From an uncultured Bacteroides sp. (GTDB taxonomy: Bacteria > Bacteroidota > Bacteroidia > Bacteroidales > UBA11471), in contig CAJLYN010000103.1 of assembly GCA_905210875.1 (NCBI GenBank), positions 1 through 7,301 on the forward strand: 7,301 nt of DNA, read 5' to 3'. This document shows, in pieces, positions 1-6,998 of this stretch. The notes below the pieces were generated by a model that ran no database searches, was not told the DNA's origin, and was given only the letters and a program-made list of their open reading frames with translations. Position 1 is the stretch's first letter. Each line of letters begins with the position of its first letter. The position numbers were made by a program, and so were the translations under genes.

Positions 1-224
1 CGCCGGTCGTATCGGTCTGGGGGCAGACCCACCCGTATGCCGGCTTCCTGGGTTGGGGACAGCGTGCCGAGAATATCGTGCAACTGGCCGACATGCCCTG
101 CCGCCCCTGTTCGATATTCGGAAACAAGCCCTGTTATCGGGGCGATTACGCTTGTATGCGCGAACTTCCTCTCGACTTGATTTATCGTCGCGTCGAGGCG
201 ATTCTGCAACAGGAAAAACCGTAG
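1..224 (+). CDS. Glycosyltransferase family 9 (heptosyltransferase-like), C-terminal end only
   Basis: This is the 3' end of a gene that begins outside the window. The open frame starts at base 3 and gives 73 residues before a TAG at 222-224. The visible part has the C-terminal signature of GT9 enzymes: a WGQTHPYAGF stretch near visible residues 6-15, resembling the WG-TxP segment of the donor-binding region, then four cysteines at visible residues 33, 36, 44 and 51 spaced C-x2-C-x7-C-x6-C. A similar cysteine cluster occurs near the C-terminus of WaaC/WaaF-type heptosyltransferases. GT9 enzymes transfer a sugar, typically a heptose, from a nucleotide donor onto the LPS inner core at the cytoplasmic face of the inner membrane. 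The LPS kinase gene just downstream fits that role. The actual sugar cannot be told from this fragment. Family assignment is fairly sure. Confidence 0.8.
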   Translation, partial: PVVSVWGQTHPYAGFLGWGQRAENIVQLADMPCRPCSIFGNKPCYRGDYACMRELPLDLIYRRVEAILQQEKP

Positions 225-250
225 GAGAGACATCTTTCGCACAAATCTGT

Positions 251-258
251 TATATTTG
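251..258 (+). promoter_or_regulatory. Candidate Bacteroidetes -7 promoter box before the LPS kinase gene
   Basis: TATATTTG matches the Bacteroidetes primary sigma factor -7 consensus TAnnTTTG exactly and lies 20 nt upstream of the ATG at 279, after the GT9 stop codon. No good -33 TTTG element stands at the expected distance. If used, transcription would start near 264-266, leaving a leader of about 14 nt. The AGGAG at 260-264 would then lie at or before the transcription start and could not act as a ribosome binding site. The match is a short motif, so it is suggestive only. Confidence 0.45.
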
Positions 259-278
259 CAGGAGAAACCCGCCCACCC

Positions 279-1034
279 ATGAAGATTGTTATCGACCCGC
301 AATACACCTCGCTGCGACATCATGTCGAGCAGTTGCCCGGCCAGTTCGACCGGGGTGAGCTGGTATATGCGGCGCGGAATGTCCTGCGTCGTTTCTGCTG
401 GGACGGCACCGTCGTGGTGGTCAAGAAATACAAGGTACCCCTGCTGGTCAACCGCATTATATACGGCGGGTTGCGCAAGTCAAAGGCCCGCCGGTCGTTT
501 GAGTATGCCCACATACTGGCGGAAAAAGGGTTTCGCACGCCGGCACCTGTCGCCTATATCGAGATGCGCCGGCACGGACTCTTCTCGGAGAGTTATCTGG
601 TAACGCTCAACGAGGATTACCCCGAGATGATGCGACGCTTCTATGCCGACGAGTCTCTCACCGACGAAGGGAAAAAGATACTGAGGGCCTTTGCCGCTTA
701 CACCGTGCGTCTGCACGAAGCCGGTATCCTGCATGTCGATTATTCGCCGGGAAACATAGCTTTTGCGGTATCGGGCGAGGAGGTCTCGTTCTCGCTGTTC
801 GACATCAACCGCATGCGTTTCGGGCGGCTGTCGCGCCGGACGTGCCTGCACAACCTCTGCCGCATCACCCCCTCGGTGGTGGTGCTTGCCTATATAGCCG
901 GCGAGTATGCGCGGCTGCGAGGCTGGAATGTGGAGGGCTCGGTGGCCGAAGTGTTGCGGGCGCAGACCCGGTTTTTCGACCGCGCCACCGGCCGTTATGT
1001 GCAGCGGGAGCTTCGCCGCGCCCGGTCGAAGTGA
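279..1034 (+). CDS. Lipopolysaccharide kinase (KdkA/InaA-like family)
   Basis: This 251-aa protein has a minimal eukaryotic-like kinase fold of the LPS kinase family (Kdo kinase KdkA, WaaP, InaA). Visible motifs are a VVVVKKY strand with the likely ATP-binding lysine at K49 or K50, a possible helix-C glutamate at E75 in RRSFEYA, the catalytic loop HVDYSPGN at 152-159 (catalytic D154, metal-binding N159), and FDINR at 174-178, with D175 in the role of the DFG aspartate. The many basic residues suit contact with phosphate-rich lipid at the membrane. Family members phosphorylate Kdo or heptose of the LPS core in the cytoplasm. Given the GT9 gene upstream, phosphorylation of the inner core is the likely job, but the acceptor is inferred. 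The start is the only sensible ATG. The stop is 18 nt before ruvB, so co-transcription is likely. Confidence 0.82.
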   Translation: MKIVIDPQYTSLRHHVEQLPGQFDRGELVYAARNVLRRFCWDGTVVVVKKYKVPLLVNRIIYGGLRKSKARRSFEYAHILAEKGFRTPAPVAYIEMRRHGLFSESYLVTLNEDYPEMMRRFYADESLTDEGKKILRAFAAYTVRLHEAGILHVDYSPGNIAFAVSGEEVSFSLFDINRMRFGRLSRRTCLHNLCRITPSVVVLAYIAGEYARLRGWNVEGSVAEVLRAQTRFFDRATGRYVQRELRRARSK

Positions 1035-1052
1035 AAAAATGAGGAATACATC

Positions 1053-2066
1053 ATGGAAGATTTTGACATAAGAAAACAGCGCTACGACAAGGAGCAGGAG
1101 TTTGAAAAGGCCCTCCGCCCCCTGGCTTTTGAAGATTTCAGCGGGCAGGAGAAGATTATCGAAAACCTGCGTGTCTTTGTCTCGGCGGCCAAGATGCGCG
1201 GCGAGTCGCTCGACCATGTGCTGCTGCACGGACCTCCCGGCCTGGGCAAGACGACGCTCTCCAACATCATCGCCAACGAGTTGGGGGTGGGCTTCAAGAT
1301 AACCTCGGGTCCTGTACTCGACAAGCCGGGCGACCTAGCCGGCATACTGACCTCGCTAGAACCCAACGACGTGCTTTTCATCGACGAGATACACCGCCTT
1401 AGTCCCGTGGTGGAGGAGTACCTCTACTCTGCCATGGAAGATTTTCGCATCGACATCATGATAGACAAGGGCCCCAGTGCACGGTCGATACAGCTCGACC
1501 TCAACCCCTTCACCCTCGTGGGGGCCACCACGCGCAGCGGCCTGCTCACCAGTCCGTTGCGGGCGCGGTTCGGCATCAACTGCCATTTGGAATATTACGA
1601 CCACACGATACTGAGCCACATCGTGCAGCGTTCGGCAGCCATCTTGCAGGTGCCCTGCACGACCGAGGCGGCCGTGGAGATAGCCATGCGCAGCCGCGGC
1701 ACACCCCGTATTGCCAACGCCCTGTTGCGACGGGTGCGCGACTTTGCGCAGGTCAAGGGCAGCGGCCGCATTACCATAGCGATAGCCCGCATGGCGCTCG
1801 AAGCTCTCAACATCGACCAGTATGGCCTCGACGAAATCGACAATAAGATATTGATGACGATTATCGACAAGTTCAAGGGCGGCCCCGTGGGCCTCACCAC
1901 CATTGCGACCGCGCTGGGCGAAGACCCCGGTACGCTCGAAGAGGTGTATGAGCCTTACCTCATCAAGGAGGGATTTATCAAACGCACCCCGCGAGGACGT
2001 GAGGTTACCGAGCTGGCTTATACCCACCTGGGGCGCAGCCGCATCGACCAAGGTTTTCTTTTCTGA
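1053..2066 (+). CDS. ruvB: Holliday junction branch migration ATPase RuvB
   Basis: This is a complete 337-aa RuvB of normal family length. RuvB forms hexameric rings that, with RuvA, drive ATP-dependent branch migration of Holliday junctions during recombinational repair, and RuvC then resolves them. Visible motifs are the N-terminal [11 protein letters not shown] segment (22-32), Walker [10 protein letters not shown] (60-68, K66), Walker B with DEIH (111-114), sensor 1 GATTRSG (157-163), the arginine finger in SPLRARFG (R170), and sensor 2 RGTPRIAN (215-222, R219). A winged-helix DNA-binding domain follows from about residue 262 to the end, with the typical [10 protein letters not shown] and RTPRGR stretches. 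Every catalytic motif is intact. The start at MEDFDI is usual for this family. ruvA is not next to it; the gene sits between an LPS kinase and a flippase, probably in one transcript with the kinase. Confidence 0.98.
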   Translation: MEDFDIRKQRYDKEQEFEKALRPLAFEDFSGQEKIIENLRVFVSAAKMRGESLDHVLLHGPPGLGKTTLSNIIANELGVGFKITSGPVLDKPGDLAGILTSLEPNDVLFIDEIHRLSPVVEEYLYSAMEDFRIDIMIDKGPSARSIQLDLNPFTLVGATTRSGLLTSPLRARFGINCHLEYYDHTILSHIVQRSAAILQVPCTTEAAVEIAMRSRGTPRIANALLRRVRDFAQVKGSGRITIAIARMALEALNIDQYGLDEIDNKILMTIIDKFKGGPVGLTTIATALGEDPGTLEEVYEPYLIKEGFIKRTPRGREVTELAYTHLGRSRIDQGFLF

Positions 2067-2123
2067 TAGTGATATGGCGTGGTATGCGCCGACGAGTCGT
2101 AAGGATAAAAACAGAGAACAAAG

Positions 2124-3621
2124 ATGTCCGGAATAAAAAGTTTGGCCAAGGATACCGCCGTCTATGGCATGAGCAGTATCGTGGGGCGTTTTCTCAACTG
2201 GTGCCTGGTGCCGCTTTACACCCATGTATTCACGCAGGCCGAGTATGGAGTGGTTACCTACCTCTATTCGCTGGTGGCGCTGTTGCTCATCATTCTCACC
2301 TATGGCATGGAGACCGGCTTTTTCAGGTTTGCCAATCACGAGAAATACAGCGATCCCATGCGGGTCTATACCACGGGGCTCATCTCGCTGGCCGTCTCGT
2401 CGGTGGCTTTCCTGCTGGCGGTGTGGATTTTTCTCGACCCCATCTCGTCGGTACTCGGCACCTCGGGCGATCCCCGTTATGTCATGATGCTGGCCGTGAC
2501 GCTGGCCATCGATGCTTTTACCTCGCTGCCGTTTGCCTATCTGCGCTATAAGCAGCGTCCGCTCCGTTTTGCGGGCATCAAGCTCTTGTCGATATTTCTC
2601 AATATCGGGTTGAACCTCTTCTTTATCGTCTTGTGTCCGCTCTTGCAGCAGAGCCACCCCGGGTGGATTTCCTGGTTTTACCGGCCCGACTTCGGGGTGG
2701 GATACATCTTCCTCTCCAATCTTGTGGCCTCGGCCGTGACGCTGGTGGTGCTCTTCCCCGAAGTGGCCGGGGTGCGTTACCGTTTCGACGCCGAGATATG
2801 GCGGCGCATGATTGTCTATTCTTTCCCGCTCCTGATTATGGGGCTGGCCGGGATTATGAACCAGACCATCGACAAGCTTATCTATCCCTGGCTGGTGGCC
2901 GACCCCGACCGGGCCATGGCCGAGCTGGGGGTGTATGGTGCCAACTACAAGATTGCCATCGTCATGGTCATGTTCATTCAAGCTTTCCGTTTTGCCTACG
3001 AACCGTTTGTCTTTGCCAAGAGCCGCAGCCGGGGCGAAGAGAGCCAGAAGGCCTATGTCGATGCCATGCACTATTTCATCATCTTCGGACTGCTGATTTT
3101 TCTGGGAGTGATGTTCTATCTTCCGGTGTTGAAGTATTTCATCTCGCCGCGCTATTTCTCGGGGTTGGCCGTGGTGCCTGTCGTGATGGCGGGGCGAACT
3201 CTTCTTCGGCATCTTCTTTAATCTTTCCTTGTGGTATAAATTGACCGACCGCACCTACTGGGGCACGATTTTCTCGCTCTTCGGGCTGGCGGTTACCCTG
3301 CTCATCAATATTCTCTTCGTTCCCCGCTACGGTTACATGGCCTGTGCGTGGGCAGCCTTTTTCTGTTACCTGTCGATGATGGTGGCCTCGTATGCCGTGG
3401 GTCGCAAGTACTACCCGGTGCCCTATAAGTGGGGTGCGGCGTTCCGTTATCTGCTGCTGGCGGCGGTGCTTTATGTGGCGGCGATGTATGTGCCCATTGC
3501 ACACACGGGAGCGTTGTTGGCCTTCCGCACGGTGCTGCTGGCCCTCTTTGTCGTCTATGCGGTGAAAAAAGATTTGCCGTTGGCCGAATTGCCTTTCGTG
3601 GGCCGGTTTTTCCGGCGGTAA
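2124..3621 (+). pseudogene. Wzx/MATE-type oligosaccharide flippase, split by a frameshift
   Basis: As written, the frame from ATG 2124 stops at TAA 3219-3221 after 365 aa. Its last eight residues (RTLLRHLL) are an out-of-frame tail. From 3196 the +1 frame continues the family sequence without a break (ELFFGIFFNLSLWYKLTDRTYWG and onward) to TAA at 3619-3621. Joining residues 1-357 to this 141-residue part gives about 498 aa, a normal length for polysaccharide-biosynthesis flippases. The protein is strongly hydrophobic, with many membrane segments. The start MSGIKSLAKDTAVYGMSSIVGR and the segment TYGMETGFFRF (59-69) are typical of Bacteroidetes members. The family flips lipid-linked sugars across the inner membrane. 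Without correction the protein would lose its last three or four helices. A sequencing or assembly error is as likely as a true mutation. It starts 57 nt after ruvB. Confidence 0.85.
3189..3200 (+). other. Frameshift site in the flippase gene
   Basis: The bases GCGGGGCGAACT are read as Ala-Gly-Arg-Thr in the upstream frame. Leaving out one base, either C3195 or one of G3191-G3194, gives Ala-Gly-Glu-Leu and joins the two halves of the flippase with the spacing typical of the family (a VPxVxxAxLFxG-type segment). The run of four G followed by C is a modest homopolymer, where sequencing indels and real slippage both happen. A +1 programmed frameshift is not supported, as there is no upstream Shine-Dalgarno-like stimulator or stop codon at the shift site. 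Confidence 0.75.
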
Positions 3622-3631
3622 ACACACTCTT

Positions 3632-6106
3632 TTATAATGGGTCGACGTCGTAGTAGACGGTGAGCCCTCTGAAACGGGTATCGGCCATCACGGCATTGTG
3701 TATCTGTCTGAGAATTTCCCTTACCTTGGCGATGGAGGCCGTGTGCTCTATTTTGAGCATGATGCGGCGAATGTAGAGCAGCTGTATGCGCCCTACGGGA
3801 GGCGTGTGCGGGTCGGAGAGCCGTTGCCCGAAAACGGGGTAGAGTTGCCGCGTAAAGTCGCGGGCCGCTGCGTCGAGTGTCGGCTCGTCGCGGTGTTTGA
3901 GGTAGATGTAGATGAGGCGGGTGAAGGGCGGATAGTTGAATTGCTGCCGCTCGGCAATCTGAGTGGCATACATCGCCGCGTAGTCGTGCCGCATGACTTG
4001 GGCGATGACCGGGTGCTGCGGTTGCGCCGTTTGCAGTATGACGCTTCCCTGCCGGTTTTTGCGGCCGGCGCGGCCGGCCCCCTGCTCCATCATCTGGAAC
4101 GCCCGCTCGTTGGCTCTGAAATCGGGGTAGTTGAGCAGCGTGTCGGCGCTGAGTATGCCCACGATGCTCACATGGGCGAAGTCGAGCCCCTTGGTAATCA
4201 TCTGTGTACCGATGAGTATCTGGCTCTTTTGCTGTTCGAAGTCGGAGATAATTTGTTCGTAGGCTTTGCGGCTGCGGGTGGTGTCGAGGTCCATGCGGGC
4301 GACGGTCCGTCCCGGAAACGTGCGGGCAACCTCCTCCTCGATGCGCTCGGTGCCGAAGCCGTGTATGGTAATGGAGGCCTCGCCGCAGGCCGGGCAGCGG
4401 GTGGGCACCTCCTGCTCGTATCCGCAGTAATGGCACACGAGGCGGTTGGTCAGCTTGTGGTAGGTGAGGCTCACGTCGCAGCGGGTGCAGCGGGGAGTCC
4501 AGGCGCACAGACGGCACTCCACCATGGGGGCGAAGCCCCGGCGGTTCTGGAACAGTATCACCTGCTCGCCGTTGTTGAGAGCCTCTTCGCAAGCCTCTTT
4601 CAGTTGCGGAGAGAGGTTGCTGTCGTAGGGTACCCGGCGTTTGCGGCGCAGGTCGCCCATGTCGATGGGGAGAATGCGTGGCAGGTCGATCTCCTCGTGT
4701 CGGGTGAGAAGCTCTACCAGTCCGTATTTGCCGCTGCGGGCGTTGAAGTAGCTCTCGATGGCCGGTGTGGCCGAGCCCAGCAACGTTTTGGCTCCGTGCA
4801 TCGAAGCCAGTACGATGGCGGCGTTGCGGGCGTGGTAGCGGGGTGCCGGCTCCTGCTGCTTGTAGCTGCCTTCGTGTTCTTCGTCGACAATGACAAGCCC
4901 CAGGTCGCGGAAGGGCAGGAACACCGAGGAGCGCACGCCGAGAACGATTTGCGGGCCGCCATCGTGCAGCAGGTTGTTCCATATCTCCACCCGTTCGTTG
5001 TCGGTAAATTTGGAATGGTAGATGGCCAGCTTGTTGCCGAAGACTCGTTGCAGCCGGGTGGTGAGCTGGGTGGTGAGTGCAATCTCGGGCACGAGGTAGA
5101 GAACTTGTCGTCCCCGTTTCAGCACGGCATCGATGAGGTGGATATAGATTTCGGTCTTTCCGCTCGACGTAACACCGTGCAGGAGTATGGTGTCTTTGGT
5201 GGCAAACCCTTCGACGATGGCATCGTAGGCTTTCTGCTGTATGGCCGAGAGCGGGTAGGGGGGCTCGGTGTGCAGCGGGTCGCACGAGAGGCGGCTCGAC
5301 TCTTTGGCGTAGATCTCGAAGATGCCTTTGGCCGTGAGCGCACCGAGTATCTGGGGCGATACCTCCGTGCGTTCGAGCAGCTCTTTCCGCGAGACTTCGC
5401 GTGTAGGTCCCCGCTGCATGAAGCCCGAGAGTTCGAGATAGCCCATCAGCAGGCGCAGCTGTTTCTTGGCGTTTTTGAGTTCGTCGAAGAGGGTGCGCAG
5501 TTTCTCGTTCTCGCCGGGGGCGATGTGCGAGAGTCGTATGTAGCTCTCGGTGCGGGGGTGATATTTGGTCTGCAACTCTTCCGAGACGACGACGGCATTC
5601 TGCTCCATGAGCGTGCGCACGGTGGGCATGATATGGCGCAGGCCGCTAGCCTTTTCGAGCTCCTGTATGCTCATCTTGGCGTTCTGCCGCAGGGTGTCGA
5701 GCAGAACAGCCTCCCGCTCTTTAAGCGGAGAGGCAGTATCTTCGATGAAATCGTCGTTGCAGGCAATCTGGGTTTCGCTCTCGATTTTCAGTCCCGACGG
5801 TACGGCCGCCTTGAAGACGTCGCCCACCGAGCAGAGGTAATAGTCGGCAATCCATTTCCAGAAACGCAGCTGCGGCCGGCGCAAGACCGGCGCACTGTCG
5901 AGCAGGGTCGATAGCTCCTTGATTTCGTAGCCTTGTGGCTCGATGTTGTGCAGGGCGGCTACGATGGCGGTGTAGAAACGTTTGCGCCCGAACGGCACGA
6001 TGACGCGGCTGCCGATGACGAGACTCTCCTGCCACGCCTCGGGTATGCGGTAGGTAAAGTGGCCGTCGAGCGGCAGTGGCAGTATGACGTCGGCAAATCG
6101 GGGCAT
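3632..6106 (-). CDS. priA: Primosomal replication-restart helicase PriA
   Basis: This is a complete 824-aa PriA. It recognises stalled or repaired replication forks, unwinds the lagging strand 3' to 5' and starts reloading of the replicative helicase. Domains in order: N-terminal 3'-DNA-binding domain (about 1-110), winged-helix region (about 120-270), helicase lobe 1 with Walker A GVTSSGKTE (311-319, K317), DEEH (408-411), an aromatic-rich loop SYKQQEPAPRYHARN (414-428) and GSATP (444-448), then lobe 2 with GTQMITKGLDF (633-643) and QGAGRAGR (675-682). The zinc-binding insertion keeps all eight cysteines: 531, 534, 540, 543, 558, 561, 571 and 574. The C-terminal domain runs from about 710. 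The length is somewhat above that of enterobacterial PriA, as is usual in Bacteroidetes. It is convergent with the flippase and divergent from the HAD gene. Confidence 0.98.
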   Translation of the reverse strand: MPRFADVILPLPLDGHFTYRIPEAWQESLVIGSRVIVPFGRKRFYTAIVAALHNIEPQGYEIKELSTLLDSAPVLRRPQLRFWKWIADYYLCSVGDVFKAAVPSGLKIESETQIACNDDFIEDTASPLKEREAVLLDTLRQNAKMSIQELEKASGLRHIMPTVRTLMEQNAVVVSEELQTKYHPRTESYIRLSHIAPGENEKLRTLFDELKNAKKQLRLLMGYLELSGFMQRGPTREVSRKELLERTEVSPQILGALTAKGIFEIYAKESSRLSCDPLHTEPPYPLSAIQQKAYDAIVEGFATKDTILLHGVTSSGKTEIYIHLIDAVLKRGRQVLYLVPEIALTTQLTTRLQRVFGNKLAIYHSKFTDNERVEIWNNLLHDGGPQIVLGVRSSVFLPFRDLGLVIVDEEHEGSYKQQEPAPRYHARNAAIVLASMHGAKTLLGSATPAIESYFNARSGKYGLVELLTRHEEIDLPRILPIDMGDLRRKRRVPYDSNLSPQLKEACEEALNNGEQVILFQNRRGFAPMVECRLCAWTPRCTRCDVSLTYHKLTNRLVCHYCGYEQEVPTRCPACGEASITIHGFGTERIEEEVARTFPGRTVARMDLDTTRSRKAYEQIISDFEQQKSQILIGTQMITKGLDFAHVSIVGILSADTLLNYPDFRANERAFQMMEQGAGRAGRKNRQGSVILQTAQPQHPVIAQVMRHDYAAMYATQIAERQQFNYPPFTRLIYIYLKHRDEPTLDAAARDFTRQLYPVFGQRLSDPHTPPVGRIQLLYIRRIMLKIEHTASIAKVREILRQIHNAVMADTRFRGLTVYYDVDPL

Positions 6107-6176
6107 GTGTCTTGGGCAGTGTCGGGTACCGTGAGTGTGCGTGTTTCTATTCTGGAAAATGAAAAATAGCTACCTG

Positions 6177-6184
6177 CAAATGTA
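6177..6184 (-). promoter_or_regulatory. Candidate -7 promoter box for priA
   Basis: Read on the minus strand this is TACATTTG, an exact match to the Bacteroidetes TAnnTTTG box, about 70 nt upstream of the priA ATG. It would give a leader of roughly 60-65 nt. No clear -33 element is seen, but the upstream side (6185-6215 on the plus strand) is rich in A and T runs, which contrasts with the GC-rich surroundings. Confidence 0.45.
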
Positions 6185-6238
6185 CGCAAAAAAATCGCTT
6201 TTTCGCATCGTATTTCTCATCGACAGCCAAAATCTTTG

Positions 6239-6246
6239 TACCTTTG
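6239..6246 (+). promoter_or_regulatory. Candidate -7 promoter box for the HAD-aroB pair
   Basis: TACCTTTG matches the Bacteroidetes TAnnTTTG consensus exactly and lies 19 nt before the ATG at 6266. A TTTC at 6213-6216 is a poor and slightly distant -33 candidate. If used, transcription would begin near 6252, leaving a leader of about 14 nt. This also argues against a TTG start at 6236, which would lie within the promoter. Confidence 0.5.
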
Positions 6247-6265
6247 TGAAGTATTTTCCCTGTTT

Positions 6266-6997
6266 ATGAACGAATCAGTAAACGCCTATTTGCAGAAAAA
6301 CCGCTTTCCCGCCATCGACCTCAAAGCCGTACTCATCGACATGGACGGTGTGCTCTACGACTCCATGCCTTTCCATGCCGAGGCCTGGTACAAGGCCATC
6401 TCTTCGCTCGGCCTGCCCTGTACCCGCGAAGAGTTTTTCCTCTATGAGGGGCGCACCGGTGCCTCGACCATCGATTTGATTTTCAACCGAGCTTATGGCC
6501 GTGATGCCGATGAGGAGGAGAAGCAGCGCATATATAACCTCAAAAGCCAACTTTTTGTCGCCTGCGGTGCGGCACCGCTCATGCCTGGCGCACTCGACTT
6601 CCTGCAACAGGTCAAGGCCCGCGGTATCACCCCCGTGCTTGTAACCGGCTCGGGGCAGCACTCCCTGCTCGACAAGCTCTCGCACGACTATCCCGGCATC
6701 TTCACTCCGCAGACAATGGTTACCGCCTTCGACGTAAAATGTGGCAAGCCCAACCCGGAGCCCTACCTCATCGGACTGAAAAAGGCCGGTGTAGAACCCT
6801 GGCAGGCCATCGTGGTCGAGAATGCCCCGTTGGGAGTGCAGGCGGGCGTTGCTGCGCAGGTCTATACCATTGCCGTCAATACCGGCCCGCTGCCCGACAG
6901 TGTGCTGCTCGATGCCGGCGCCAACCTCTTGCTGCCCGACATGGCGTCACTGGCTCGCGATTTCGAAACCATCTGTTCACAACTAACAACCCGATAA
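6266..6997 (+). CDS. HAD-superfamily hydrolase, beta-phosphoglucomutase-like (subfamily IA)
   Basis: This is a 243-aa HAD phosphatase or phosphomutase. Motif I is DMDGVLYDS (25-33), with D25 the likely nucleophile and D27 the general acid/base. A helical cap follows (about 35-100), including EGRTGAST (61-68). Motif II is VTGS (126-129, T127), motif III is K161 in CGKPNPEPY, and motif IV is VVENAPLG (183-190), with E185-N186 where many relatives have E-D. These enzymes act on small phosphate esters such as sugar phosphates in the cytoplasm; the substrate cannot be read from sequence. I chose ATG 6266 over the upstream in-frame TTG at 6236, because the TTG overlaps the -7 box and adds residues that do not look like the family. 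The stop lies 1 nt before aroB, so the two genes are almost certainly co-transcribed and translationally coupled. Confidence 0.88.
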   Translation: MNESVNAYLQKNRFPAIDLKAVLIDMDGVLYDSMPFHAEAWYKAISSLGLPCTREEFFLYEGRTGASTIDLIFNRAYGRDADEEEKQRIYNLKSQLFVACGAAPLMPGALDFLQQVKARGITPVLVTGSGQHSLLDKLSHDYPGIFTPQTMVTAFDVKCGKPNPEPYLIGLKKAGVEPWQAIVVENAPLGVQAGVAAQVYTIAVNTGPLPDSVLLDAGANLLLPDMASLARDFETICSQLTTR

Positions 6998-6998
6998 A

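Larger units (their letters stand above)
6107..6265. promoter_or_regulatory. Divergent priA / HAD-aroB intergenic region
   Basis: This 159-nt gap separates two divergent transcription units and is much more AT-rich than the coding sequence around it. It has a run of seven A (6188-6194) and a run of five T (6199-6203) between two outward-facing TAnnTTTG boxes, whose inner edges are 54 nt apart. I find no convincing small gene, riboswitch, RNA gene or terminator in it. Confidence 0.6.

Noticed and set aside
53..358. 101-codon open frame over the GT9 end and kinase start
   Set aside because: It overlaps two well-supported coding frames and its product has no family resemblance.
3189..3200. Programmed +1 ribosomal frameshift in the flippase
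   Set aside because: No stimulatory Shine-Dalgarno-like element or stop codon at the shift site is seen, and the family is not known to use recoding. An indel or sequencing error explains it more simply.
1356..3254. 632-codon open reading frame antisense to ruvB and the flippase
   Set aside because: It has the same cause: it is codon-aligned with both genes and ends at a CTA codon of ruvB. The predicted product is rich in His, Arg and Gly with no domain.
3602..3616. Hairpin GCCGG-TTTTT-CCGGC as an intrinsic terminator
   Set aside because: The stem is only 5 bp, it lies inside the last flippase codons, and the nearest T run (3630-3633) is about 13 nt away. On the other strand no T run follows at all.
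3698..5914. 738-codon open reading frame antisense to priA
   Set aside because: It is codon-aligned with priA and stays open only because priA lacks TTA, CTA and TCA codons. Its product has no recognisable domain, while the opposite strand is an unmistakable PriA.
6236..6265. Upstream TTG start for the HAD gene
   Set aside because: It overlaps the TAnnTTTG box at 6239-6246 and would add ten residues that do not look like the family. ATG at 6266 is the better start.
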